A stretch of DNA of 64,000 nucleotides from Streptomyces chromofuscus. Its GTDB lineage: Bacteria > Actinomycetota > Actinomycetes > Streptomycetales > Streptomycetaceae. The position numbers and the translations under genes are program-made. Position 1 is the first letter of the stretch; each line of letters opens with the position of its first letter. Location: NCBI RefSeq assembly GCF_015160875.1, contig NZ_CP063374.1:3596001-3660000 (forward strand). The letters are read 5' to 3'. The notes beneath the pieces are model-generated. The model did not search any database, was not told the origin of the DNA, and saw nothing but the letters and a program-made list of their open reading frames with translations. Below are positions 1 to 8,411 of this stretch, one piece after another.

Positions 1-2
1 CC

Positions 3-422
3 GAGGGCGCCGGTTTGACGGAACTGCTCGAAGGCCGCACCTGGGTCGGCAAGGCCGGCTGGCAGACCGCCCAGGAACTCGTCGACGGTTTCCTGGAGTT
101 CTGGCGCAAGAACGACGCGATCCTGCGCGTCGTCGATCTCGGCGCCGCCGAGGGGGACAAGCGGTTCTACAAGATCCGCATGAAGATCCTGAACTCGGTG
201 AACAACTCCCTGGTGGACGCCGTCACCGAACTCCAGTCCAAGGGCCGCGTCGACAAGGACGTGAACCCGGCGGCGATCGCCGGTTCCCTGGTCGCGATGC
301 TCGCTGCGGTCGCCTCGCACCAGAAGGGCTTCACCAGCTGGGGCGTCAAGCAGGCCGAACTCAAGCCGAACCTGGCGCTGTTGGTGCATCTGGGCATCAC
401 CGGCAAGAAGCCGAGCAGGTAG
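3..422 (+). CDS. TetR/AcrR-family transcriptional regulator, C-terminal part
   Basis: The frame is open to the left edge, so only the last ~139 codons are present and the N-terminal helix-turn-helix lies outside the window. What is visible is an all-helical C-terminal domain (ELVDGFLEFWRKNDAILRVV, then AIAGSLVAMLAAVASHQKGF) of the kind that forms the ligand pocket and dimer interface in TetR proteins whose N-terminus is a standard HTH. The ligand cannot be read from this part. The gene stops at TAG and is followed by a short intergenic stretch before a convergent Lrp-type gene. The family call rests on the fold-like helix pattern only and is therefore moderate. Confidence 0.6.
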   Translation, partial: EGAGLTELLEGRTWVGKAGWQTAQELVDGFLEFWRKNDAILRVVDLGAAEGDKRFYKIRMKILNSVNNSLVDAVTELQSKGRVDKDVNPAAIAGSLVAMLAAVASHQKGFTSWGVKQAELKPNLALLVHLGITGKKPSR

Positions 423-511
423 CCGCGGCGGCCCCCTTTCTCTCTTTCTTCTCGCACAAATCCTGTCAGGCAGGCGGTGGTCCACTCGGGTGGGCCACCG
501 CCTGTCACGTA

Positions 512-964
512 TCACGCCGGCAGCGGGCGGTCCTTGACCACGTGCTTCATCACCAGGGTGGAGGTGAGCCGCTGAACCCCCGGCAGCGTCGCGAGCCGCT
601 CGTCGTACAGCCGCTGGAACGCGGCGAGGTCCGCGGTGGCCACCCGCAACAGGTAGTCCGGCTCCCCGAACAGCCGCTGCGCGTCCAGTACGTGCTCCAC
701 CTCACCGACCGCCTTCTCGAACTCGGCGACCGTGTCCCGGTCCTCCTGGCGCATGGACACGAAGACCAGCGCCTCGAAGGTCAGCCCCACGGCACCCGGA
801 TCGACCACCGCCCGGTATCCGCTGATCGCCCCCGACCGCTCCAGCTCCCGCAGCCGCCGGTGACACGGCGAGACGCTCAGCCGCACCCGCGCGGCCAGCT
901 CGGTCACGGTCAGCCGCCCGTCCTGCTGCAGCTCGGCAAGAATCTTCCGGTCGATTGCGTCCAT
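512..964 (-). CDS. Lrp/AsnC-family transcriptional regulator
   Basis: A 150-residue protein with the usual Lrp length. Residues 1-60 form the N-terminal winged HTH (MDAIDRKILAELQQDGRLTV, then VSPCHRRLRELERSGAI). Residues ~65-145 form the RAM/ACT-like effector domain with the G-E-PDYLLRV segment. The ATG at 964 was chosen because the MDAIDRKIL start is canonical for the family. It is divergent from the LysE-type exporter at 1046, with 81 nt between starts, a classic arrangement in which the Lrp protein senses an amino acid and controls its efflux gene. Effector identity is inferred only as an amino acid. Confidence 0.93.
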   Translation of the reverse strand: MDAIDRKILAELQQDGRLTVTELAARVRLSVSPCHRRLRELERSGAISGYRAVVDPGAVGLTFEALVFVSMRQEDRDTVAEFEKAVGEVEHVLDAQRLFGEPDYLLRVATADLAAFQRLYDERLATLPGVQRLTSTLVMKHVVKDRPLPA

Positions 965-1045
965 GGGAAAGATTCTCCCCGAGAAGCGGTGTCCACAGGA
1001 AAATTTCGGGAACACTTTCGGGCACTTCCTGACTAATCTCCCCCC

Positions 1046-1663
1046 ATGGACTCCGCGATCCTGCTCTCCTTCCTCGCCCTCGACCTGCTGCTGGTGTGCG
1101 TGCCGGGCGCGGACTGGGCGTATGTGATCTCGGCCGGTCTGCGCGACCGTTCGCCGGTCACGGCGGTGGCGGGCCTGGTCAGCGGCTACGCCCTGCACAC
1201 GGTGCTCGCGGCGGCCGGCCTGGCGGTCCTGGTGGCGGGATCGCCCGCCCTCCTCACCGCGCTGACGGTGGTGGGAGCGGCGTACCTGGTGTGGCTGGGG
1301 TGGGGCGTGCTGCGCCGGCCGGGCACCCCGCAGGCCGGTCACGCCCCGGCGTCCCGCGGCCGGGTCTTCCTGCGGGGCGCCGCGATCAGCGGCCTGAACC
1401 CCAAGGGGCTGCTGCTCTACCTCTCGGTGCTGCCGCAGTTCCTCGTCACGGACCACGCGCATCTGCCGGTACCGGCCCAGACGGTCGTCCTCGGGCTGTC
1501 GCACATGGCCTGCTGTGCGGCTGTCTACCTCGGCGTCGGATGCGCCGCGCGCGCGGTCCTGGGCGCGCGCCCGGCGGCGGCGCGGGCGGTGGCGCGGACG
1601 TCGGGGGCGGCGATGCTGGGGATCGGGGCGTTCCTCCTGGTGCAGCGGCTGGCGACGCTGTAG
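1046..1663 (+). CDS. LysE-family amino-acid exporter
   Basis: A 205-residue integral membrane protein with about six hydrophobic segments. The N-terminal family signature PGADWAYVISAGLRDR follows the first helix, as in the RhtB/LysE family (usual length ~205). It probably exports an amino acid or derivative by proton exchange. It is divergent from the Lrp-type gene at 512-964, which is its likely regulator. The ATG at 1046 lies just behind the shared promoter region. Substrate cannot be read from sequence. Confidence 0.92.
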   Translation: MDSAILLSFLALDLLLVCVPGADWAYVISAGLRDRSPVTAVAGLVSGYALHTVLAAAGLAVLVAGSPALLTALTVVGAAYLVWLGWGVLRRPGTPQAGHAPASRGRVFLRGAAISGLNPKGLLLYLSVLPQFLVTDHAHLPVPAQTVVLGLSHMACCAAVYLGVGCAARAVLGARPAAARAVARTSGAAMLGIGAFLLVQRLATL

Positions 1664-1960
1664 CGGCCGGAGGGCCCGCACCGCCCGCTCTCCTCGGACG
1701 ATCCCGGCGCCCCGCCGGACGGCCGCCTCCACCCGCTCGAAGAGCAGCCCGCCGCCGGCCGCGCGCGCGAAGTACGGGGGGCGCCGCGCTCCCGGGTGAA
1801 AGCGAGCCCGCCGTGCGGCTGGACGCCGAGCCGCGGGCCACCCGAACTGCTCATGCCCGCCGACGTGTTCGACGGCGGGTCGCTGACGGAACAGCGGCCC
1901 TCCGGGTGGTGTTGTGGGGAAGAGGCTGTTCGACGACGACGCCGCTGGAGGCGATCCCCT
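1664..1960. other. Intergenic stretch with no supported gene
   Basis: 297 bases between the LysE gene and the next flavin-split-barrel gene. Frames run through it on both strands because of the GC bias, but none has a convincing start, RBS or recognisable domain. The minus strand is rich in Arg/Pro codons, typical of a shadow frame. The next gene's promoter must lie in the 3' part. Confidence 0.5.
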
Positions 1961-2386
1961 ATGGCACTGACCCGTGAGGAACGCGAGCAGTTCCTGGCCG
2001 AGCCGCACGTCGCGGCGCTTGCCGTGGCCGCGGAGGAGGGCCGGGCGCCGCTCAGCGTGCCGATCTGGTATCAGTACGAGCCCGGCGGCGACCTGTGGAT
2101 CCTGACGGGGCTGGACTCCCGCAAGCACCGGCTGATCGGCGCGGCCGGGCGTTTCACGCTGATGGTCGACCGGCTGGAGCCCACCGTGCGGTACGTGTCG
2201 GTCGAGGGGCCGGTCGTGGACACCACCCCCGGCACGGTCGAGAAGCTGCGCGAGATCTCGGCGCGGTACCTGCCGGCCGAGAAGGTCGAGGAGTACGTCG
2301 ACTTCTCGTTGAAGAACCACGGGGAGATGGTCGTCGTCCGGATGCGGCCGGAGCGGTGGGTGTCGTCGGACCTCGGGACGGTGTAG
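1961..2386 (+). CDS. Pyridoxamine-phosphate-oxidase-fold (PPOX/FDOR) protein
   Basis: 141 residues, the length of a single split-barrel flavin-binding domain. The order is short helix (LTREEREQFLAEPHVA), the strand pair APLSVPIWYQYEPGGDLWI, then TGLDSRKHRL and RFTLMVDRLEPTVRYVSVEG, matching the small PPOX-class proteins that bind FMN or F420. The ATG at 1961 is chosen because it starts exactly at MALTREER; the in-frame ATG at 1796 would add an Arg/Pro-rich shadow-like extension. Cofactor and substrate are unknown; in actinomycetes many relatives use F420. It is followed 36 nt later by another flavin-split-barrel gene, so the two may be co-transcribed. Confidence 0.85.
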   Translation: MALTREEREQFLAEPHVAALAVAAEEGRAPLSVPIWYQYEPGGDLWILTGLDSRKHRLIGAAGRFTLMVDRLEPTVRYVSVEGPVVDTTPGTVEKLREISARYLPAEKVEEYVDFSLKNHGEMVVVRMRPERWVSSDLGTV

Positions 2387-2422
2387 CCGCGCGGCGGCGG
2401 GGGCGCCCGCGATACTCGACGC

Positions 2423-3091
2423 ATGGAACCGGAGGATCTGCACGAGCTGCTGAGGTCGCTGCGGGTGTGGGACCCGGAGGTCACGTCCCTGCCGCCGCTC
2501 GACCCCGACACCGCACCCGCCGCCCCGCTCCCCCTCTTCACCACCTGGTTCGCGGAGGCGGTGGCGGCGGGCCAGCCGGAGCCGCACACCATGTCCCTGG
2601 CCACGTCCGACGAGGACGGCCGCCCGGACGTGCGGATCGTGATCCTGCACGGCGCGGAGGCCGGCGCCTGGACCTTCGCGACCCACGCGACCAGCCGCAA
2701 GGGCCGGCAGCTCGCCGCCCGGCCGTACGCCGCGCTGACCTTCTACTGGCACGTCCACGGCCGCCAGGTCCGGGTGCGCGGCCCGGTCACCACGGCCCCG
2801 CCCGCCGAGAGCCTGGCCGACCTGCACGCCCGCTCCACCGGTGCGCTGGCCGCCGCGCTGACCGGGCGGCAGAGCGAGCCGCTGGACTCGCTCCAGGCCC
2901 TGGCGCGGGCGTCCGAGGCGGCGTGGAACCGGGCCCGGGAGAACCCAGGCGCCCCGTCCCCGACCTGGACCCTGTACCGACTCCGCCCGGACGAGGTCGA
3001 GTTCTTCCAGGGGGACGAGCGGCGCAGGCACGTGCGGCTCAAGTACCTCAGGAGCGACGAGGGCTGGGGCAAGCAGTTGCTCTGGCCGTGA
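2423..3091 (+). CDS. PdxH-like pyridoxamine 5'-phosphate oxidase family protein
   Basis: 222 residues. The central part (PHTMSLATSDEDGRPDVRIV, then ATSRKGRQLAARPYAALTFY) follows the FMN-binding half of PNPOx. The C-terminus (WTLYRLRPDEVEFFQGDERR) matches the PNPOx C-terminal dimerisation region, where W and R residues contact PLP. It is distinct from the more canonical pdxH at 28754, so this is probably a paralogue with another oxidoreductase role. The ATG at 2423 is preceded by a weak RBS and lies 36 nt after the previous flavin-fold gene. Confidence 0.85.
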   Translation: MEPEDLHELLRSLRVWDPEVTSLPPLDPDTAPAAPLPLFTTWFAEAVAAGQPEPHTMSLATSDEDGRPDVRIVILHGAEAGAWTFATHATSRKGRQLAARPYAALTFYWHVHGRQVRVRGPVTTAPPAESLADLHARSTGALAAALTGRQSEPLDSLQALARASEAAWNRARENPGAPSPTWTLYRLRPDEVEFFQGDERRRHVRLKYLRSDEGWGKQLLWP

Positions 3092-3103
3092 CGGGCCCGT
3101 TCC

Positions 3104-3697
3104 TCACGGGTGTTCCACCGGCGGGTCCGTCGCCAGGCGGGCGTGGAGGTGGACGTCGCGGAAGGCGTCCTGGCGGTCGGACTCCCCCATGGCGCCGCGC
3201 AGGGTCCCCTCGTACGGGAAGCCGCAGTGGCCGGCTGTCCGGCAGGAGGCGTCGTGGCCCACGGCGTGCCCGAGTTCCAGCCGGTGCAGGCCGAGGTCGG
3301 TGAAGGCCCAGCGGGCGGCGACCGTGAGGGCGCGGGTGGCGGCGCGCCGGCCGCGGGCCTCGGGGAGGATCCAGTAACCGACCCGGGCGACGCGGAAGAC
3401 GTGGTCGATCTCGTTGACGCCGAGGTGACCGAGGGTCGCACCGGTTGCCGCGTCGGTGACGCGGAAGGACACGCTGGTGCCGTTCGCCGCGTTGTCGGCC
3501 TTGGCGCGCAGCGAGGCGCGGGCGGTGGCGAGGTCGGTGACCGGGGTGAGAGGGGTGTTCCAGCGGCGGAACTCCGGGTCGGACATGCCGCGCAGCCAGG
3601 CCTCCACGTCCGCGTCGGAGCCGGGGTCCCAGCCGCGCAGGCGCAGACCGTGGCCGTACGGCTCGGGGTAGGGGTGGGCGACGTAGCGCGGGTTCAT
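3104..3697 (-). CDS. GNAT-family N-acetyltransferase
   Basis: 197 residues. The acetyl-CoA site is visible as VARVGYWILPEARGRRAATR (motif A, R/Q-x-x-G-x-G/A type) followed by the motif B region LHRLELGHAVGHDASC. It is closest in layout to the RimJ/RimL-like acetyltransferases. The start at 3697 (MNPRY) was preferred over the ATG at 3706 because the GGGG ribosome site lies about 10 nt upstream of the former and only 2 nt from the latter. The gene is convergent with the PdxH-like gene, with only 12 nt between stops. Substrate unknown. Confidence 0.88.
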   Translation of the reverse strand: MNPRYVAHPYPEPYGHGLRLRGWDPGSDADVEAWLRGMSDPEFRRWNTPLTPVTDLATARASLRAKADNAANGTSVSFRVTDAATGATLGHLGVNEIDHVFRVARVGYWILPEARGRRAATRALTVAARWAFTDLGLHRLELGHAVGHDASCRTAGHCGFPYEGTLRGAMGESDRQDAFRDVHLHARLATDPPVEHP

Positions 3698-3814
3698 GAG
3701 AGCCATCGCCCCATTCAATCCCGTCGGACTGCGGCCTTCACCCCGGATCCGGGCGGATCCGGAACACCGGGACGCCCTGCCTGAGGTCGGCAGCACGCAG
3801 CACGCCGCTCACAT

Positions 3815-3829
3815 CTGACAGCACGTCAG
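3815..3829. promoter_or_regulatory. Palindrome CTGAC-N5-GTCAG upstream of FMO-like gene
   Basis: The 15-mer CTGACAGCACGTCAG has perfect 5-nt arms. A closely related palindrome with 6-nt arms lies at 5319-5333, just after the same gene. Short palindromes of this kind are typical TetR-family half-sites, but no regulator was assigned. Confidence 0.4.
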
Positions 3830-4106
3830 CCGGCGCGGGCGGAGAAGGCCCGTCGCACACAACCGATCTCCCTGCGCCACAAGCCCCACCCACTTCTTGC
3901 CCACCCGTGATCGATCCGCAACCAATTCCGGTCTTGACCGAGACCCATCAACCCGGCATGTGATTACGCTCGCGACCATGCCCGACTCCACAGCGCCCAC
4001 CAACGACGAGGCCCCGAAGCCGACGGCAACGAGTCCGGAGTCCGCACGTGCGGAGGCCGGGGGCCCCGGCGGCGCGAAGGTGCCGCGGCAGAAGGGGAGT
4101 CGTGGC

Positions 4107-5279
4107 GTGCGACAGGCACCCGCCGACCGGCCCGTCTACGTCATCGGCGGCGGGCCCGGTGGACTCGCCGCCGCGCAGGCCCTGCGGGCGCGGGGCATCA
4201 GGGCCGTCGTGCTGGAGAAGTCGGACCGCGTCGGCGCCTCCTGGCGGCGGCACTACGACCGGCTGCACCTGCACACCACCCGGCGCCTGTCCGCCCTGCC
4301 CGGACTGCCGATGCCGCGCCGGTTCGGGCGGTGGGTGGCCCGGGACGACGTCGTGCGGTACCTGGAGAAGTACGCCGAGCACCACGAGTTGGAGATCGTC
4401 ACCGGCGTCGAGGTCACCCGCGTGGAGCCCGCGCCCGACGGCACCGGCTGGCTGCTGCACGCCACCGGCGGCCGCCGGCTGACCGGCGGCGCGGTCGTCG
4501 TCGCAACCGGATACAACCACACCCCCCGCATCCCGCAGTGGCCCGGCCGCGACACCTACACCGGCGACTTCCTGCACGCCTGCGCGTACCGCAACCCCGA
4601 GCCCTACGCCGGCCGGGACGTCCTCGTCGTCGGCGTCGGCAACACCGGCGCGGAGATCGCCGTCGACCTCGTCGAGGGCGGGGCCTCGCGCGTACGGCTG
4701 TCGGTGCGCACCGCGCCCCACATCGTCCGCCGCTCCACCGCCGGCTGGGCCGCCCAGTACACCGGCGTCCTCGTCCGCCGCCTCCCGGTCGGCCTCGTCG
4801 ACCGGCTCGCCCGGCCGCTGGCCAGGCTGAGCGTGCCCGACCTCGCCGAGCACGGCCTGCCCCGCCCGGACACCGGCCTCTACAGCAGGGTCACCGAGGG
4901 CGCGATCCCGGTGCAGGACGTGGGTCTCATCGACGCGGTCCGCACGGGCAAGGTCGAGATCGTGGCCGCGGTGGAGGCCTTCGACGGCGACGAGGTCGTC
5001 CTCGCCGACGGCAACCGCGCCGGCCCCGACACGGTCATCGCGGCCACCGGCTACGTCCGCGCCCTGGGCCCCCTCGTCGGCCACCTCGACGTCCTGGACG
5101 ACCAGGGCGGACCGGTCGCGCACGGCGCCCGCACCCCGAGGAACGCACCCGGCCTGTACTTCACCGGCTTCACCACCCCGATCAGCGGCACGCTCCGCGA
5201 ACTCGCCATCGACGCGGAGAGGATCGCCAGGGCCGTCGCCCGGAAAAGCGCCGACGAGGTCTCCCGCATCCCCGGCTGA
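4107..5279 (+). CDS. Flavin-containing monooxygenase-like NAD(P)-binding oxidoreductase
   Basis: From the GTG at 4107 the protein is 390 residues. It has an FAD Rossmann motif near the N-terminus (VYVIGGGPGGLAAAQ), the FMO/BVMO-like fingerprint region GDFLHACAYRNP, a second NAD(P)H Rossmann motif (VLVVGVGNTGAEIA) and a C-terminal ATGYVRALGPL segment. The expected activity is NADPH-dependent oxygenation of a soft nucleophile or ketone, or a related flavin reduction. GTG 4107 has a strong GAAGGGGAG site 7 nt upstream; an ATG at 3978 would add 43 disordered residues and lacks an RBS. The gene is flanked by two related palindromes (3815 and 5319). Confidence 0.88.
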   Translation: MRQAPADRPVYVIGGGPGGLAAAQALRARGIRAVVLEKSDRVGASWRRHYDRLHLHTTRRLSALPGLPMPRRFGRWVARDDVVRYLEKYAEHHELEIVTGVEVTRVEPAPDGTGWLLHATGGRRLTGGAVVVATGYNHTPRIPQWPGRDTYTGDFLHACAYRNPEPYAGRDVLVVGVGNTGAEIAVDLVEGGASRVRLSVRTAPHIVRRSTAGWAAQYTGVLVRRLPVGLVDRLARPLARLSVPDLAEHGLPRPDTGLYSRVTEGAIPVQDVGLIDAVRTGKVEIVAAVEAFDGDEVVLADGNRAGPDTVIAATGYVRALGPLVGHLDVLDDQGGPVAHGARTPRNAPGLYFTGFTTPISGTLRELAIDAERIARAVARKSADEVSRIPG

Positions 5280-5318
5280 CCGACGCACCCGCGCCCCTCC
5301 TGCGGCCCCCGCCATATC

Positions 5319-5333
5319 CTGACAGAGTGTCAG
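5319..5333. promoter_or_regulatory. Palindrome CTGACA-N3-TGTCAG downstream of FMO-like gene
   Basis: The 15-mer CTGACAGAGTGTCAG has perfect 6-nt arms and sits 40 nt after the FMO-like stop in a convergent intergenic region. It resembles the palindrome at 3815. Because no gene starts here, it could be an operator left over from a lost promoter or part of a bidirectional 3' structure. Confidence 0.4.
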
Positions 5334-5451
5334 TTACGTGCACCGCCACACGTAAGCGGGGGCGGCACCGGCCGCGGTTGCCGCGCGGGCGCCGATCCGC
5401 GGGGCGGTGCGGCCGGGGAGCAGGCGGCCGTCCTGGGGCCTGTCGTTCGGA

Positions 5452-6774
5452 TCACGCCGCAGACGACAGACCCTGGGCCGTGGCGAGCGGAGCCGTCGGC
5501 TTCCTGCGGATCACCAGCGCCATCAGCGTCGCCGCCGCGCACAGCGCCCCGGAGGCGTACCACATCACGTCGTACGACCCGAACACGTCCCGCGCGACGC
5601 CGCCCAGGAAGGCCACCGCCGCCGCCCCGATCTGGTGCGAGGCCAGCACCCAGCCGAACACGATCGCGCTGTCGTCCCCGTACTGCTCCCGGCACAGCGC
5701 CAGCGTCGGCGGCACGGTGGCGACCCAGTCGAGCCCGTAGAAGACGATGAAGAAGATCATCGGCGGGCGCACGTCGGGGCCCAGGAGCAGGGGCAGGAAC
5801 AGGAGCGAGACGCCCCGCAGCGCGTAGTACACCGCCAGCAGCCGCCGCGCGTCGAACCGGTCGGTGAACCAGCCGGAGGCCACCGTGCCGACCACGTCGA
5901 ACACCCCGATGACCGCGAGCAGCGAGGCCGCCGCCGTGATCGGCATGCCGTGGTCGTGGGCCGCGGGCACGAAATGGGTCTGGATCAGGCCGTTCGTGGA
6001 CGCGCCGCAGATCGCGAACGTCCCCGCCAGCAGCCAGAAGGGACCGGTGCGGACGGCGGAGAGGAGCACGGTCACCGCCCGCCGCGCCGCACCCGGCACG
6101 GAAACCGGCTTCGGCACGAACTCCGCGGCGCCGTACGGCTTCAGGCCCACGTCCGCCGGATGGTCCCGCAGCAGCAGCCAGACGAACGGCACCACCGCGA
6201 GGGCGGCGAGCGCCACCGTGACGGCGGCCGGGCGCCAGTCGTGGGTCGCGACGATCCAGGACAGTACCGGCAGGAAGATCAGCTGACCCGACGCCGAGGC
6301 GGCGGTGAGGATGCCGGTGACCAGACCGCGCCGCTCGGTGAACCAGCGGTTGGTGACGGTCGCCGCGAACGCCAGCGCCATCGAGCCGCTGCCGAGGCCG
6401 ACCAGCAGGCCCCAGCACAGCAGCAGTTGCCAGGCCGCGGTCATCCACACCGTCGCGCCCGAGCCGATCGCGATCACGGTCAGCGCGCCGGCGACGACCC
6501 GCCGGATGCCGAAGCGGTCCATCAGCGCGGCCGCGAACGGCGCGGTCAGACCGTACAGGGCGAGGTTGACGGAGACCGCCGCGCCGATCGTGCCGTGGGA
6601 CCAGCCGAACTCCTGGTGCAGGGGGTCGATCAGCAGCCCCGGCAGGGAGCGGAAGGCCGCCGCGCCGATGATCGTCACGAAGGTGACGGCGGCGACGAAC
6701 CACGCGCGGTGGATGCGCGCACGACCCGGCTGCGGGGTGGGGACGACTGCCGCGGTTTCGCTTGTCTGGGTCAC
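5452..6774 (-). CDS. MFS transporter (monocarboxylate-porter-like)
   Basis: 440 residues with about twelve hydrophobic helices. The motif-A-like loop after the second helix reads ALMDRFGIRRV. The pattern FRSLPGLLIDPLHQEFGWSH near the N-terminus and NRWFTERRGLVTGI in the middle fits the OFA/monocarboxylate-type MFS group. The GTG at 6774 was selected because a GGAAGC site lies ~10 nt upstream; longer starts would run into the divergent promoter. It is transcribed away from the GlxA-type regulator at 6846 and is its likely target. Substrate is not readable. Confidence 0.9.
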   Translation of the reverse strand: MTQTSETAAVVPTPQPGRARIHRAWFVAAVTFVTIIGAAAFRSLPGLLIDPLHQEFGWSHGTIGAAVSVNLALYGLTAPFAAALMDRFGIRRVVAGALTVIAIGSGATVWMTAAWQLLLCWGLLVGLGSGSMALAFAATVTNRWFTERRGLVTGILTAASASGQLIFLPVLSWIVATHDWRPAAVTVALAALAVVPFVWLLLRDHPADVGLKPYGAAEFVPKPVSVPGAARRAVTVLLSAVRTGPFWLLAGTFAICGASTNGLIQTHFVPAAHDHGMPITAAASLLAVIGVFDVVGTVASGWFTDRFDARRLLAVYYALRGVSLLFLPLLLGPDVRPPMIFFIVFYGLDWVATVPPTLALCREQYGDDSAIVFGWVLASHQIGAAAVAFLGGVARDVFGSYDVMWYASGALCAAATLMALVIRRKPTAPLATAQGLSSAA

Positions 6775-6810
6775 GACACACAGCTTCCGGCCAGGGCACC
6801 CCACGATCGA

Positions 6811-6839
6811 GTGACCCGAAGGACAGTGTTCGTTAGGAT
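6811..6839 (+). promoter_or_regulatory. Candidate sigma-70-type promoter giving a leaderless GlxA-type mRNA
   Basis: GTGACC (6811-6816) and TAGGAT (6834-6839) are separated by 17 nt. The ATG at 6846 begins 7 nt after the -10 box, so transcription would start at or next to the start codon. No clear Shine-Dalgarno sequence precedes it. Leaderless mRNAs are common in Streptomyces. Confidence 0.45.
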
Positions 6840-6845
6840 CGGGCC

Positions 6846-7856
6846 ATGGATACGGCCGCCGCCCCTTTCCGTCCCCACCGCGTCGTCGTCCTCGCTCTCG
6901 ACGGTCTGCTCCCCTTCGAGCTGGGCATCCCGCACCGGATCTTCGGCCGTCCCAAGGACGCCCTGGGCCGGCGCCTGTACGAGGTCGTCACCTGCTCGAT
7001 CCGGCCGCCGGGCCCGGTGGAGACCGACGCCGACTTCTCCGTCCACGTCGCCCACGGCCCCGAGACCCTCGCCACCGCCGACACCGTGATCATCCCGGCG
7101 TCGTACGAACTCGGCCCGGTGTACGAGGAGGGCGTCCTCACCCGCGAACTGGCCGCCGCCCTCGCCCACATCGGCCCCGGCACCCGCCTCGCCTCCATCT
7201 GCACGGGCGTGTACGTCCTGGCCGCCGCCGGCCACCTGGACGGTCGCCCCGCGACCACGCACTGGGCCGACGCCGAGCGCCTCCAGCGGCTCTTCCCGCA
7301 CGTCAGGGTGGACCCCGACGTCCTGTTCATCGACGACGGCGACGTCCTGACCTCGGCGGGCGTCGCGGCCGGCATCGACCTGTGCCTGCACATCGTGCGC
7401 CGTGACCACGGCACGGCGGTGGCCAACGAGGTGGCCCGGCGCACCGTCGTGCCCCCGCACCGCGACGGCGGGCAGGCGCAGTACGTCCAGCGGCCGGTGC
7501 CCGATCCGCAGCAGGCCTCCACGACCACCGCGCGGGCGTGGGCGCTCGGTCGGCTGCACGAGCCGATCCAACTGCGCGACATGGCCGAGCAGGTGGCCAT
7601 GTCGGTGCGCACCTTCACCCGCCGGTTCCGCGAGGAGGTCGGCGTCAGCCCCGGCCAGTGGCTCACCCAGCAGCGCGTCGAACGCGCCCGCCACCTGCTG
7701 GAGTCCACCGACCTGTCCGTCGACCAGGTCGCCCACGACGCGGGCTTCGGCACGGCCCAGTCGATGCGCCAGCACCTCCAGGCGGCCCTGGGCGTCACGC
7801 CGACGGCGTACCGGCGGACGTTCCGGGCCGCGGCGAACGTCGCCCTGAGAAGGTGA
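6846..7856 (+). CDS. GlxA-family transcriptional regulator (DJ-1/PfpI plus AraC HTH)
   Basis: 336 residues in the standard two-domain layout. The N-terminal DJ-1/PfpI-like domain (1 to ~190) has the nucleophile-elbow segment RLASICTGVYVLAAAG, with its cysteine present. The C-terminal AraC/XylS double HTH (~225-325) includes MAEQVAMSVRTFTRRFREEV and STDLSVDQVAHDAGFGTA. Such proteins sense a small metabolite through the DJ-1 fold and activate or repress a neighbouring gene. It is divergent from an MFS transporter (5452-6774), its probable target. Confidence 0.93.
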   Translation: MDTAAAPFRPHRVVVLALDGLLPFELGIPHRIFGRPKDALGRRLYEVVTCSIRPPGPVETDADFSVHVAHGPETLATADTVIIPASYELGPVYEEGVLTRELAAALAHIGPGTRLASICTGVYVLAAAGHLDGRPATTHWADAERLQRLFPHVRVDPDVLFIDDGDVLTSAGVAAGIDLCLHIVRRDHGTAVANEVARRTVVPPHRDGGQAQYVQRPVPDPQQASTTTARAWALGRLHEPIQLRDMAEQVAMSVRTFTRRFREEVGVSPGQWLTQQRVERARHLLESTDLSVDQVAHDAGFGTAQSMRQHLQAALGVTPTAYRRTFRAAANVALRR

Positions 7857-7889
7857 CGGCCGCGCGAGGGCAGAGCCGGAATCCGGAAG

Positions 7890-7907
7890 AGTTGTCCACA
7901 GGCTGTG
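7890..7907. promoter_or_regulatory. DnaA-box-like 9-mer inside a palindrome
   Basis: TTGTCCACA (7890-7898) matches the Streptomyces DnaA-box consensus, and TCCACAG-G-CTGTGGA (7893-7907) is a perfect 7-nt-arm palindrome. It lies 34 nt after the GlxA-type stop. One box is far too few for an origin, so it may be an isolated DnaA site or simply part of a 3' hairpin. Confidence 0.35.
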
Positions 7908-8411
7908 GAGGAACCGGCCGCTTCGCCTTCTCATGACGGCGATGCGTGAGCCGTTGGCGGGCGCGCCGCTTTGCCGGTGACGCCCGTCGCCCTGCTGTGA
8001 ATCGTGAGGGTGTCTGCGCATCGCGGGCGGCCCTGGTGATTCCGGATGGCGGCGCGTGCGCACTCGCCCCGAGCGCGGCGCCACACGCCGACCATCCGGC
8101 TCCGGCGCACCCGCCCCGGTTCCTCTTGCCCTGATGACGGAACCAACGCCGAATCGCGACTCGCACTCGACGAGGGCTCCCGTCACCGGAGCCCTCGCCG
8201 TCCCCTCGCGACGAACCGCTCTCCCCAGCGTGATCAACCGGACACGTCGCGTCAACAGCGATGCGGGAATTCGCCGCTCACATCCCGTTCGGCGTAGGCG
8301 CGCACGGAAGCACACACGGGCGCACATCCCCCCACCGGCCCGGACGGGCCCGGCACTGTTGCCACCGTGCCCCGGTCGCGACACCGTGCCCCGGTCGCGA
8401 CGCCGGGCGCC
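7908..8411. other. Convergent intergenic region, mostly empty
   Basis: Some 500 bases between the GlxA-type gene (+) and the ATP-binding gene (-). Apart from the hairpin at 8171-8197 there is a local duplication of the unit 'gccccggtcgcgac' around 8370-8401. No frame has a convincing start, domain or sustained codon bias. Confidence 0.5.
8171..8197. terminator. Bidirectional stem-loop between convergent genes
   Basis: A perfect 10-bp stem CGAGGGCTCC / GGAGCCCTCG closes a 7-nt loop (CGTCACC). It has no U-tract, as is usual for Streptomyces terminators. It can serve the GlxA-type gene from the left and the ATP-binding gene from the right. Confidence 0.6.

Noticed and set aside
512..3031. Very long minus-strand open frame (839 codons)
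   Set aside because: It fuses the Lrp coding frame to Arg/Pro-rich shadow sequence over three plus-strand genes with clear domains; only the last 150 codons are real.
7890..7898. Origin of replication
   Set aside because: Only one DnaA-type box; Streptomyces oriC has many and lies between dnaA and dnaN, neither of which is here.
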